Shown here: piece by piece, positions 55,401 to 63,883 of the stretch
Numbering within the stretch: the stretch's first letter is position 1
How the letters are laid out: each line of letters opens with the position of its first letter
Origin: JABFRJ01 sp963847145
Lineage (GTDB): Bacteria; Pseudomonadota; Alphaproteobacteria; Rhizobiales; Hyphomicrobiaceae
Direction of reading: 5' to 3'
DNA length: 64,000 bases
NCBI GenBank assembly: GCA_963847145.1
Contig: CAWJYN010000007.1
Location: 620,001-684,000, forward strand
The notes under the pieces: model-generated
Databases searched by the model: none
What the model was told of the DNA's origin: nothing
Seen by the model: only the letters and a program-made list of their open reading frames with translations
Program-made: the position numbers and the translations under genes

Positions 55401-56184
55401 CCGCGATCACGCGCATCTGGCACTGCCGAAAGAGGATGAGAAGATCCGCTTCCGCGACGTTGTCGCACAGCCACGCAAGATCATCTCGGCGCCCACCTGG
55501 TCGGGCCTTGAAAGCGAGAAGGTCTGCTACAATGCCGGTTACACCAATGTGCATGAGCTGATCCCGTGGCGGACCCTCACCGGCCGACAGCAGTTGTATC
55601 AGGATCACCTCTGGATGCGCGCGTTCGGCGCCAGCCTGTGCGTCTATCGCCCGCCCGTCGATCTGCGCACGATCAAACCGGTGATCGATTTGAAGCCGAA
55701 CGGCGAGAAGCAGATCGTGCTCAACTTCATAACGCCACACCAGAAGTGGGGCATCCACTCTACTTACACCGACAACCTCTTAATGCTGACGCTGTCACGC
55801 GGCGGCCCGATCGTCTGGCTCAGCGAGACGGACGCCAAGAAGGCCGGCATCGTCGATAACGACTGGGTCGAAGCCTACAATAGTAACGGCGCGCTGGTGG
55901 CCCGTGCGGTGGTGTCACAACGCATGAAAGAGGGCACGCTCTTCATGTACCACGCGCAAGAGAAGATCGTGAATGTGCCGGGTTCCGAGATGACCGGCAA
56001 TCGCGGCGGCATCCATAATTCGGTGACACGCGCCGTGCTCAATCCCACGCACATGATCGGTGGCTACGCTCAACTCGCCTACGACTTCAACTACTATGGC
56101 ACCATTGGCACCAACCGCGATGAGTTCGTCATCATTCGCAAGGTCAAGACTATCGATTGGCTGGAACGACCTTTGCGCACCTGA
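52468..56184 (+). CDS. narG: respiratory nitrate reductase alpha subunit
   Basis: A 1238-residue molybdopterin enzyme, full length and uninterrupted. The FS0 cluster ligands are H50, C54, C58 and C93 (HGANCTGSC and RGCSRGAS), and the Mo ligand is Asp218 in SFYDWYCDLP. No Tat signal, as normal for NarG, which stays in the cytoplasm attached to NarI. It reduces nitrate to nitrite with quinol electrons passed through NarI and NarH. Between it and narH lies an extra cysteine-motif gene. Confidence 0.97.
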   Translation: MSHFLDRLTFFKKTKEVFSNGHGVTTDEDRSWEDGYRARWQHDKIVRSTHGANCTGSCSWKIYVKGGIVTWETQQTDYPRTRPDLPNHEPRGCSRGASYSWYLYSGNRVKYPLVRSRLVKLWRDARATMTPVAAWASIVEAPAKRDSYTKKRGHGGFVRASWDEVTEIIAAANAYTVKTYGPDRVFGFSPIPAMSMVSYAAGSRYLSLIGGVCMSFYDWYCDLPPASPQTWGEQTDVPESADWYNAGFIILWGSNVPQTRTPDAHFYTEARYRGMKSAVICPDYSEASKFGDIWLSVKQGTDSALAMAMGHVILKEYHVNRQVPYFRDYIRQYSDMPMLVRLVRQGDTLVPDRFLRASDFDGKLKEVNNPEWKTVAFDETSGRIVAPGGTVGFRWGESGKWNLEEKDGSGSPTNLRLSLADIKDEFADVAFPYFGNIAPEHFASTAHASILKRRIPVKKLKLVDGETLVASVHDLFLANYGVDCGYGGDNVAASLDDDIPYTPAWAEKITGVSRDKIIQVAREFATNAEKTKGRSMIIIGAAMNHWYHADMNYRGVINMLVMCGCVGQSGGGWAHYVGQEKLRPQAGWAPLAFALDWGRPPRQQNSTSAFYAHTDQWRYETMRVADLLSPTAPAGRWDGAIIDYNIRAERMGWLPSAPQLQTNPLQVAKDAKAAGMEAKDYVAKGLKSGTLKMSCEDPDNAKNWPRNLFVWRSNLLGSSGKGHEYFLKHLLGTTHGVLGKDLGDEGRARSKEAVWHEHAPEGKLDLLVTLDFRMSTTCVYSDIVLPTATWYEKNDLNTSDMHPFIHPLTSAVDPAWEARSDWEIYKGIAKAFSKVAPEVLGIEQDVVLNPIKHDSANELAQPFDPKDWKRGECEPVPGKTMPVVTVVERDYPRTYERFTSLGPLMESIGNGIKGMTWKTEHEVEHLKALNGVHTSGANQGMARIVSDIDATEVILMMAPETNGEVAVKAWNALAKTTGRDHAHLALPKEDEKIRFRDVVAQPRKIISAPTWSGLESEKVCYNAGYTNVHELIPWRTLTGRQQLYQDHLWMRAFGASLCVYRPPVDLRTIKPVIDLKPNGEKQIVLNFITPHQKWGIHSTYTDNLLMLTLSRGGPIVWLSETDAKKAGIVDNDWVEAYNSNGALVARAVVSQRMKEGTLFMYHAQEKIVNVPGSEMTGNRGGIHNSVTRAVLNPTHMIGGYAQLAYDFNYYGTIGTNRDEFVIIRKVKTIDWLERPLRT

Positions 56185-56295
56185 GGCACGAACGTTAGCT
56201 GCCTGTGCAGCTTTCGCAATTGTCCCAAATCAAGTCCGCTGGCTGCAACGACACGTAGATTTGAGCGGTCAAGTCTCAGGATGAGGAGATGCAGT

Positions 56296-56700
56296 ATGAC
56301 GACGACACCGAAAACCCCAGAAGACTCGCCATTGGCCCGCGTCCTGAGTTGGTGGAATGATGCCCGCAAGCACTGGAGCCGGTTGCATGAGTTGGAACAC
56401 TTGGACCCGGCCGAACTTCACCGCATTGCCGCCGATGTCGGTCTGAGTTCGAACGAACTGTCGAGGCTCGCAGCACAACCCGATGGCGTGCCGCTGCTGA
56501 TCGAGAAGCGGCTTGCAGCCCTGAGCCTTGCTCCCGAGGACATCAGGAAATTGTCGCCCCTCATCCTCCGCGATCTACAGCGTACATGCGCCGTTTGTGA
56601 CGAAAAGGGCCGCTGCGAGGCTGATATGGCCGTCGATCCCCTGGCGCCGGGTTGGGAGAGCTACTGCCCGAACAGCGGAACCCTGCGCAGCCTGACGTGA
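56296..56700 (+). CDS. DUF6455-type cysteine-motif protein inside the nar operon (paralogue 2)
   Basis: A 134-residue protein lying between narG and narH. It has an N-terminal helical part (LSWWNDARKHWSRLHELEHLDPAELHRIAADVG, in part) and C-terminal motif CAVCDEKGRCEADM...WESYCPNSGTL. The cysteine spacing C-x2-C-x5-C...YC-xN is like the protein at 35322-35741. ATG 56296 follows GAGGAGATGCAGT. Placement in the operon suggests a role in making or protecting nitrate reductase, perhaps as a metal- or Fe-S-binding helper; this is inference. Confidence 0.82.
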   Translation: MTTTPKTPEDSPLARVLSWWNDARKHWSRLHELEHLDPAELHRIAADVGLSSNELSRLAAQPDGVPLLIEKRLAALSLAPEDIRKLSPLILRDLQRTCAVCDEKGRCEADMAVDPLAPGWESYCPNSGTLRSLT

Positions 56701-56775
56701 CGACGCACAGTTCGATTCCGGACACCGGAGCATACCTGCCGCTGCCGCCCAGCCGAGCCATCCAGAGGACGCTTC

Positions 56776-58303
56776 ATGAAGATCCGCGCTCAAATCGCGA
56801 TGGTGCTGAACCTCGATAAATGCATCGGCTGCCATACCTGCTCGGTGACCTGCAAGAACGTGTGGACCAACCGCGAAGGCATGGAATACGCGTGGTTCAA
56901 CAACGTCGAGACCAAGCCGGGCATTGGCTACCCAAAGCAATGGGAAAACCAGGAGCTCTGGAAGGGCGGCTGGACCCGCAAGCGCAACGGCAAGATCGAG
57001 CCCAAGATCGGCGGCAAGTGGCGCATCCTGGCGAACATCTTCGCCAATCCGAACATGCCTGAAATCGACGACTACTACGAGCCATTCACGTTCGACTACG
57101 AGCATCTCCAGACAGCGCCTGAGCTCGAAGCCTTCCCAACCGCACGCCCGCGCTCGCTGATTACCGGCGAGCGCATGGAAAAGATTGAGTGGGGACCGAA
57201 CTGGGAAGAAATCCTTGGCGGTGAGTTTGCTAAGCGGTCGGTCGATGCCAACTTCGAAGGCATCCAAAAGGAGATCTACGGCCAATTCGAAAACACCTTC
57301 ATGATGTACCTGCCGCGTTTATGCGAGCACTGCCTCAATCCAGCATGCGCGGCTGCCTGTCCGTCGGGCGCCATCTACAAGCGCGAGGAAGATGGCATCG
57401 TCCTGATCGATCAGGACAAGTGCCGGGGATGGCGCATGTGCGTGTCGGCCTGCCCGTACAAGAAGATCTATTTCAACTGGTCCAGCGGGAAGTCGGAGAA
57501 ATGCATCTTCTGTTATCCGCGCATCGAGGCGGGACAGCCGACTGTGTGCTCGGAAACGTGTGTCGGCCGCATTCGCTATCTCGGTGTCATGCTCTATGAC
57601 GCCGATCGGATCGAAGCGGCGGCCAGCGTTCCCGCCGAAAAGGATCTCTATGCTGCACAGATGAGCGTGTTTCTCGATCCAAACGATCCGACGGTGATCG
57701 AGCAGGCTCGGCGCGATGGCATTGCTGAAGCCTGGATCGAGGGCGCGCGCCAATCACCGATCTGGAAAATGGCGATGGAGTGGAAAGTCGCTTTCCCACT
57801 GCATCCCGAGTATCGGACACTGCCGATGGTCTGGTATGTGCCGCCGCTGTCGCCAATCACAGCCGCCGCTCAAGCCGGCAAAATGGGCACCGATGGCGCC
57901 ATGCCCGACGTACGCTCGTTGCGCATTCCCTTGCGCTACCTCGCCAATCTCCTCACGGCCGGCGACGATGAACCCATCGCCAAGGGTCTCGAGCGCATGC
58001 TGGCCATGCGGACCTATATGCGCGCCAAGACTGTGGATGGCGTGATCGACGAGGCTGTCGCCAAACGCGTTGGCCTGACATCCGACGCAGATCGAGCAGA
58101 TGTATCACATCATGGCGATCGCCAACTACGAGGATCGATTCGTCATCCCAACAACGCATCGGGAGGCAACCGAAGATGCCTACGAGCTGCGCGGTCAATG
58201 CGGCTTCTCGTTCGGCGACGGCTGCATGCCGAGCGACCGGCGCACAAACCTATTCGGCGGCATCAAGCTCAAGAACGACAAACCGAAGACGGGAGCCTAT
58301 TGA
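56776..58303 (+). pseudogene. narH: respiratory nitrate reductase beta subunit, one frameshift
   Basis: Joined across a +1 shift at about 58086, it is 508 residues, the normal NarH length. The four-cluster pattern is present: CIGCHTCSVTCKNVW (16-30), CEHCLNPACAAACPSGA, CRGWRMCVSACPYKK with Trp in place of one Cys (3Fe-4S centre) and CIFCYPRIEAGQPTVC. After the shift the frame resumes with QIEQMYHIMAIANYEDRFV and ends at 58303. The rest of the operon is intact around it, so a sequencing insertion is as likely as a real lesion. It transfers electrons from NarI to NarG. Confidence 0.9.
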
Positions 58304-59065
58304 TGAAAACGCTCAAGGTCTTGTCCGTTCTGCTGTCCTATCCGAGCGAGCCCATTGCGCGCGCCGGTGACGAGCTCTCAGCCGCACTGGAGCGCGAGGC
58401 CGTGCTGTCCCGCCCGCACCTGGCGGCGCTGCAGAGTCTGATCGAGGAGATAACGTCGCGCGATCTCCTCGACCTCCAGGAGCGCTACCTTCTCCTCTTC
58501 GATCGAACGCGATCTCTGTCGCTGCACTTGTTTGAGCATATCCACGGCGAAAGCCGTGACCGCGGTCAGGCCATGGTCGACCTGATCAAAGTCTACGAGA
58601 ATGGCGGGTTCATGCCGACCGCGAGTGAGTTGCCCGACTACGTGCCGCTGTTCTTGGAGTTTGCATCGACGCGCGACGCCAGCGGCTGCGGTGGATCTGG
58701 TCAGCGAGCCGGGGCATGTGTTCGCAGCGCTGCAGGAGCGTCTGCGCAAACGTAAATCGCCCTATGCGTCCGTGTTCGCGGCTCTCGTGGCCTTGGGGCA
58801 GGTGAAGCCCGATGCCGCAACCCTCGCGCGGCTGATGGCGGAACCCGATCCCGAGCCGGACGATCTCGAAGCACTTGATGCAGCCTGGGCTGAGGAAGAA
58901 GTGCTGTTTGGTCCGGGTGCTGCGATGGACGCCTGCGGCAAGGACGGATTGGCGGCAAAGCTCCGCCACGTTAACCGGCCGGCGCCGGGGCTCGAAGTTG
59001 CGCCTCGCCCCGGCCCCAGAACCACCTTCACCGTCTCCGGCAAATCGCAGCGACCGGGAGTATAA
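58303..59065 (+). pseudogene. narJ: nitrate reductase assembly chaperone NarJ, one frameshift
   Basis: A 253-residue NarJ when one extra base at about 58681 is removed. First part MKTLKVLSVLLSYPSEPI ... LFEHIHGESRDRGQAMVDL ... LPDYVPLFLEFASTR; second part AAAVDLVSEPGHVFAALQERL ... AEEEVLFGPG. NarJ inserts the molybdenum cofactor into NarG and does not stay in the enzyme. Its ATG overlaps the narH stop (TGATG), and narI begins 3 bases after its end. Confidence 0.88.
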
Positions 59066-59068
59066 GCC

Positions 59069-59800
59069 ATGCGGGACAGCATTTTCCACGTTCTCTTCGT
59101 CTGGTATCCCTACGTCTGCCTGTCTGCATTCATTTTCGGCAGCATCATCAGGTTCGACCGTGAGCAGTACACATGGCGGGCCAGCTCTAGCCAACTCCTG
59201 CGCAAGCGACAGCTCGCGTGGGGCTCGAATCTGTTCCACTTCGGCATTCTGTTTCTCTTGCTCGGTCACACCGTCGGGTTGCTGACGCCGAAGTGGCTGT
59301 ACACGCTGTTCGTCACCGTGCAGCAGAAGCAATTGCTGGCCATCATCGCAGGTGGCATTGCCGGCTCGATCTGCTTCATCGGCCTGACATTACTGCTACA
59401 CCGTCGACTTTTCGATGCCCGCGTTCGGCAGACATCAACTTACATGGACCTCTCCGTTCTGATTATTCTGTGGGTGCAGCTCTGCATCGGCTTGCTGACG
59501 TTGCCGTTCTCGTTCGCGCATACGGATGGGTCGGTTATGCTGCGGCTTTCGGCGTGGGCACAGGGCATCCTCACGGTGCAGCCGGTGGATGCGCGGACCT
59601 TGCAGGGTCTCGATTGGCCCTATCTCGTTCACCTCGTGCTCGGGATGACAGTCTTCCTAATTTTCCCGTTCTCGCGCCTCGTGCACATCTGGTCGGCCCC
59701 GGTCTGGTATCTTGGGCGCAGTGGCTATCAGGTGGTCCGCACGCGCCGAGATCTCTCAAAACTCGCGCGCCCTCGCGGCACGCAGCACCCGGCGGAGTAG
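59069..59800 (+). CDS. narI: respiratory nitrate reductase gamma subunit
   Basis: A 243-residue b-type cytochrome with five helices and the family landmarks FVWYPYVCLSAFIFGSIIRF, GSNLFHFGILFLLLGHTVGL and HLVLGMTVFLIFPFSRLVHIW, whose His residues bind the two haems. It oxidises quinol at the membrane. Uninterrupted. Confidence 0.96.
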   Translation: MRDSIFHVLFVWYPYVCLSAFIFGSIIRFDREQYTWRASSSQLLRKRQLAWGSNLFHFGILFLLLGHTVGLLTPKWLYTLFVTVQQKQLLAIIAGGIAGSICFIGLTLLLHRRLFDARVRQTSTYMDLSVLIILWVQLCIGLLTLPFSFAHTDGSVMLRLSAWAQGILTVQPVDARTLQGLDWPYLVHLVLGMTVFLIFPFSRLVHIWSAPVWYLGRSGYQVVRTRRDLSKLARPRGTQHPAE

Positions 59801-59805
59801 GGATC

Positions 59806-60649
59806 ATGGATGTCACTGCTGCCGCGGCCATCAAGCCGGTCATTGCCGTCAAACCGAAGGCGGTCAGCGTCAACGGCGTCTCGATCTCGCGCGAGGCTAT
59901 TGCGCGCGAGGCGCAGAACCATCCGTCGAAAACGCCCCGGGATGCCTGGGAGGCAGCAGCCCGAGCGCTCGCGATCCGGGAGTTGGTGTTGCAGCGCGCC
60001 CAGAGCGCTCAAACTGCGGCCAGCTCCGGTTTCCGACGACGAGGGGCGGCGGGAAACCGACGAAGAGGCATTGGTGCGCGCTGTCATCGAACGCGATGTT
60101 GTTGTCCCGACAGCCGATGAAGCCAACTGCAAGCGCTTCTATGATCAGAACCTGCGACGCTTCCGGACGCCCGACTTGTTCGCGGTGTCGCATATTCTGA
60201 TCGCGGCAGCGCCGGATGATGCGGTCGGGCGGGATGCTGCGAGGCGCTCCGCAGACACACTGCTAGCCGAACTGCGCACCTCACCGGAACGCTTCGAAAG
60301 CTTCGCCAAGTCTCATTCAGCGTGCCCATCGCGCGAGATTGGCGGCGCGCTCGGCCAGATCGGGCCTGGCCAGACCGTGCCGGAGTTCGAGAAGGCACTT
60401 CCGACGATCGCCGTCGGCTCCATCGGCGTCGATCCGGTCGAGACGCGATACGGTTTCCACATCATTCGCGTCGAACGCCGAGACGCCGGTCGCCAGCTGG
60501 CGTTTGAAATTGTGCGGGATCGCATTGCGACGTATCTCGACGAGCGCGTGCGTCGCGCCGCAGTGCGTCAATACATTGCGGTGCTCGCAGGCGAGGCGGA
60601 GATCATTGGTATCGACTTGGGCAGTACGTCTACTCCGCTGGTTCAGTGA
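59806..60649 (+). pseudogene. PpiC-type peptidyl-prolyl isomerase of the nar operon, one frameshift
   Basis: A 280-residue parvulin-domain protein when one extra base at about 60004 is removed. The N-terminal helper region is VSVNGVSISREAIAREAQNH and the parvulin core VSHILIAAAPDDAVG, ERFESFAKSHSACPSREIGG, GQIGPGQTVPEFEKAL and TRYGFHIIRVERRD. No signal peptide is seen. Parvulins of this kind (NifM/PpiC-like) are regular neighbours of narGHJI in alphaproteobacteria and probably help folding of the reductase. GGAG lies before ATG 59806. Confidence 0.85.
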
Positions 60650-60657
60650 GGCCTGCC

Positions 60658-60975
60658 ATGTTGCTCGGTGATATTCTCAAGCACTTTACAGATGAATTGC
60701 AAGCGGCAGGTGCGCTCGTCGAGCTCGGCGATCTCGTCCTCATGGGACAAGTCGAGACGGCCCGCTTGTGGCATCAAGAGACGGTTGCCGAATATGTGGC
60801 CGGGGCCACGCGCCGATTTGCAAGCCAAGCTTCCGACCAAGACTGGTTGAGCCTGAGGACCGCGCTCGAACGCTCGGATGCACCTGCTGCGACCTGCCTG
60901 CAGACGTTTGTGGCGTGGGCCATCAAGAGAGACCGCGCTGCGGGGACCCAAGGCCATGGCTGCTTGTGCCAATGA
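60658..60975 (+). CDS. small conserved protein at the end of the nar operon
   Basis: A 105-residue cytoplasmic, mainly helical protein (MLLGDILKHFTDELQAAGALVELGD, then TARLWHQETVAEYVAGATRRFASQASDQDWLSL, in part). It begins 8 bases after ppiC and is probably the last nar-operon gene. The C-terminus carries two Cys (GCLC). Function unknown. Confidence 0.7.
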   Translation: MLLGDILKHFTDELQAAGALVELGDLVLMGQVETARLWHQETVAEYVAGATRRFASQASDQDWLSLRTALERSDAPAATCLQTFVAWAIKRDRAAGTQGHGCLCQ

Positions 60976-61121
60976 GACATGGAGGCCTGCCCTGGTCTGC
61001 GACAGACAACAGTCCGCTCGATGCCGCCAGCGTGCCCCCTGTTTGCGGATCGGTATCTCAGCCTGGGTGATCTGAGAGCGACGATCCGTCACGCAAAAAC
61101 GCTGCTTGGAGTGCAATCCTG

Positions 61122-61517
61122 ATGGCACGGGGCTTGGACAACCTGCTGGATCAGGCCCCCCCCCCTCCGGGCTTTGGGAAAGCGTCAACACGATCCCGAT
61201 TTCCTCCGTCGCATGACCGCGCAGCAGACGCCGCGCTATCTCTGGGTCGGTTGCTCCGACAGCCGGGTTACTGCGAACGACGTGTTGGGCTCGACCCCAG
61301 CGAGGTTTTCGTCCAACGCAACATTGCCAATGACATGCACACCAGCGACATGACTGTTCTCTCCGTGCTCGAGTTCGCAGTCGATCATCTGCGCGTCGAA
61401 TACATCATCGTTTGTGGTCACTACGGATGCAGCGGCATTCAACGCGCCCTTGCAACCGAGCGGGGTGCCATGCTCGATCATTGGTGTCCTGACAGTCGCC
61501 AGCGACTACCTTTGTAA
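61122..61517 (+). pseudogene. beta-carbonic anhydrase fragment, frameshifted and truncated
   Basis: The sequence encodes most of the N-terminal half of a beta-type carbonic anhydrase in pieces: MARGLDNLLDQ; after a +1 shift in a run of ten C (61156-61165) DPDFLRRMTAQQTPRYLWVG and CSDSRVTANDVLG (first Zn ligands); after a -1 shift at about 61288 LDPSEVFVQRNIAN, VCGHYGCSGIQRAL (second Zn ligands) and MLDHW. It then runs into unrelated sequence at 61485. The last 90-100 residues of the family are missing. Clearly non-functional. Confidence 0.8.
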
Positions 61518-61562
61518 TTTCCCCATTGAGACTGCGAAAAGTGCGAAGTAAAAATTAGTGCC
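61485..61562. mobile_element. probable IS21-like insertion sequence end (remnant)
   Basis: Homology to carbonic anhydrase stops at 61484 and the following bases (TGTCCTGACAG, the small palindrome AGTCGC-CA-GCGACT at 61494-61507, then TTTGTAATTTCCCC) resemble the terminal region of IS21-type elements. No transposase frame follows, so only an end or a deleted element would remain. The resemblance is from memory and needs a database comparison. Confidence 0.4.
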
Positions 61563-61856
61563 CGCGCGCATCGCTGCTTATCTCAAATTGATGCAACTTA
61601 TGTCTGGGAATAGACAGCCGCAGCAGGTGTCTGCCACGGCTGGATTAACGTCGTTCTGCATTGCCGCGTCACGGGATCTTGTTTAGGCCGCATGGCGTTT
61701 GGTTGCGCTCGGCCCGGCTGTCTGACCACGGTAGTCCACGATTTTAAGATTCATTCCGCGACTTTTGGCGAACACTCCTTCTGTCGGGATGACGTCGTCG
61801 CGATCCACTGCGCGGTTTGTCACTCAAGAAGATGCTGTAACTGAAAGGAAAGCACC
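61563..61856. other. stretch without a recognisable gene
   Basis: About 290 bases between the probable insertion-sequence end and the SMR-like gene. No family resemblance, hairpin terminator or FixK box was seen. AAAGGAAAG just before 61857 can serve as a ribosome-binding site for the next frame. Confidence 0.4.
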
Positions 61857-62261
61857 ATGATTGGAGGTGGCCCGTCCGGCGCCTGGTCCGCACTCGTTCT
61901 GGCGGGATTGCTCAAAGTTGGTTGGGCGGTTGGACTGAGGTGCACGGATGGATTCAGCAGTCTTTGCCCCTCGCTCGGGACGGCGGCACTTATGGTGAAG
62001 AGCTTTTCTGTGCTATCCTACGCCATTCGCTTGATACCAATCGGCACAGCCTACGCCGTTTGGACCGGCATCGGCCCAGTTGGCGCGGCCCTGCTCGGCA
62101 TCTTGATCTTCTACGCGCCGACCAATCTATTCCCATTGTGGCTGACGTGCATGATCGGGGTGGACCGCATCCGCGTCCGCCCCGATCGGCATGCGCCGCT
62201 GCCCCGTGCGACATCAAATGCGGTAGCGACACGCAGCACCACGGATGCAAGCTTCATCTGA
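61857..62261 (+). pseudogene. degraded SMR-family (SugE/EmrE-like) transporter
   Basis: A 134-codon frame whose first 85 residues match small multidrug resistance proteins: LVLAGLLKVGWAVGLRCTDG, PSLGTAALMVKSFSVLSYAI and IPIGTAYAVWTGIGPVGAAL. The membrane glutamate essential for substrate and proton coupling is replaced by Lys (K20 in LLKVGWA, AAA for GAA). The FGEP loop is changed to FYAP, and helix 4 dissolves into a polar, Arg-rich tail. It is probably non-functional despite the open frame. Confidence 0.65.
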
Positions 62262-62396
62262 TCGTGCCGCCGTCGGACTAAGTCTTTTGCAGCGGCAGCT
62301 ACGCGTTGATGCTCACCGTCGGCAATTCGGAACTGGGCAGCCGGCTCTCAGGCAACCGCATCATAGTGGAACGACCACCGACCAGAGGACCGGCTC

Positions 62397-62594
62397 ATGC
62401 AACTGCAACCGATCTCAAGCGCCACGCAGCCACAGCCCGTTGCGATCCCATTGCCGCCGCCGGCCGATGTTCCGTTTCCGCCATTCGGTGACCCGATACC
62501 CCCTCTCCGGCAGCTGGCTGAAATTGTCCGGCAACAGGGTCCAGCGCGCCCGACAGATCCGGTGACTTCCATCCCCGTAGTCGGCGAGTTCTGA
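62397..62594 (+). CDS. possible small proline-rich protein
   Basis: A 65-codon frame (MQLQPISSATQPQPVAIPLP, then PPADVPFPPFGDPIPPLRQL) of low complexity with an ATG start but no clear ribosome-binding site. Longer frames on the other strand here look like shadows. Weak candidate only. Confidence 0.25.
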   Translation: MQLQPISSATQPQPVAIPLPPPADVPFPPFGDPIPPLRQLAEIVRQQGPARPTDPVTSIPVVGEF

Positions 62595-62648
62595 GCCCGA
62601 TCCGGCCTAGACGCTTCTGGGACGTGAAACACAACATCAGCAGGTAAC

Positions 62649-62960
62649 GTGACGCGCGCCCCCTCAATAGCAGCTTCGCTAGTCATACTCGGCCTGACCG
62701 GGACGGTTGCCACGGCGATGCAGCCGTTACGGCCCCATGAACACCGTATCGGGCATGATTTTCAGCCCGTCGCCTCGTGGCGCTACGACGACAATTGTGC
62801 ATGGCGTGACGGCCGCTGGGTGGTCGATCTAGGTATCGGCAGTGTGGTGCTCTACCGTCCAACACGGCCTAGTCGCGACTGGAACTGGCGCAACGACGGG
62901 CGACGCCAGGGTTGGCATGATAGGCGGCTTAACGTTTGGCATCGGCACGACAACAAGTGA
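62649..62960 (+). CDS. small secreted hypothetical protein
   Basis: A 103-residue protein with a signal peptide (MTRAPSIAASLVILGLTGTV...ATA) and a Trp/Arg/His-rich mature part (ASWRYDDNCAWRDGRWVVDL, RDWNWRNDGRRQGWHDRR). No family known to me. The sequence is not obviously degraded. Confidence 0.55.
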   Translation: MTRAPSIAASLVILGLTGTVATAMQPLRPHEHRIGHDFQPVASWRYDDNCAWRDGRWVVDLGIGSVVLYRPTRPSRDWNWRNDGRRQGWHDRRLNVWHRHDNK

Positions 62961-63115
62961 GCCGCGCAGCTCCGCGACCGCGATGCGTGCAACAAGGAAA
63001 CAGCGGCAATTTCGCAGTCGGCGGGGCACATGACGCGTTCCGCTGCTTTTTCGCCAGATGCCGCGCGTGGAGGAGCCTGCCATCCACCGCTGCGAATCCC
63101 CGGAAAGGTTCCACA

Positions 63116-63847
63116 ATGCCGCAAGTCCGGACGATCGCCCCAGCAGAACAGGCCACCGCCCTGGCTGCCACTCAGCGTGCGGTCGTTCAAGAAATCAATG
63201 TCTACGGCCATTCGACGTTGCTCTATTGGTGGCCGGCGTGGGTGTTCGGATTCGTCTTTGCGCTGCTCAATGCCGGACAGGAAACAATCCTGGCCACCGC
63301 ACCCGGCGCATAGCCAAGTTCAGCGCTTGGTCTGAAGTGCCTGGCTATCCTGTTGCTTTTGGTCGTGTTCACGAACGTGCGACTGCGCGGGATCAATTCG
63401 GTGGTGGCGTTGCTGAGCGCCGCCTTCATTGCCGTTATGTTGGCTTGGCTCGGGTGGTGGGACGACATTGCAAAAGTCATTCCGTACTTGTCGGTGCACA
63501 TGAACACCGGCTTCTATCTCGTGTTTTCAACCGGGTTGCTCGCCATCTGGCGGCTGATGTTCTTCGTCTTCGACCGTATGACGCATTGGCGCATCCGGCT
63601 AGGACAGATGACCGAAGAGCACCTCATCAGTGGCGCGGCGGAAAGCTTCGATACCAACGGTTTGCGGTTCCAGAAACTCAGTTCAGATTTGTTCCGATCG
63701 CTGCTCGGTCTTGGTGCGGGTGACCTGAAGGCGACCATGGCGGGCGAGGGAGGTGCTGTGATCGAGCTGCCGACTGTCATCTTCGTCGAACGCAAGGTTC
63801 GCGCCATTGAGAAATTAATCACAGTGAAGCCGGAACGTACGTCCTGA
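63116..63847 (+). pseudogene. conserved two-helix membrane protein with internal TAG
   Basis: A 243-codon frame interrupted by TAG at 63311-63313. Before it: INVYGHSTLLYWWPAWVFGF plus VFALLNAGQ; after it: CLAILLLLVVFTNVRLRGIN, LAWLGWWDDIAKVIPYLSVH and the soluble tail GQMTEEHLISGAAESFDTNG, LPTVIFVERKVRAIEKLI. The two parts match the beginning and end of a widespread uncharacterised membrane protein ("YGHSTLLYWWP" family). Around the stop the neighbouring frame reads RIAKFSAWS, so two compensating shifts rather than a point mutation may be responsible. Confidence 0.65.
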
Positions 63848-63883
63848 CGCGTGGGGCGACTGCCTTTGGGAAACCCAAGATCG

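Noticed and set aside
54853..55758. A 301-codon frame opposite narG
   Set aside because: Shadow of the conserved molybdoenzyme sequence.
56776..59065. Programmed ribosomal frameshifting in narH and narJ
   Set aside because: No slippery heptamer or downstream hairpin is evident, and no such mechanism is known for these genes.
61156..61165. C10 tract as a proven phase-variable switch
   Set aside because: The gene also has a second shift and is truncated, so switching the tract could not restore an intact protein.
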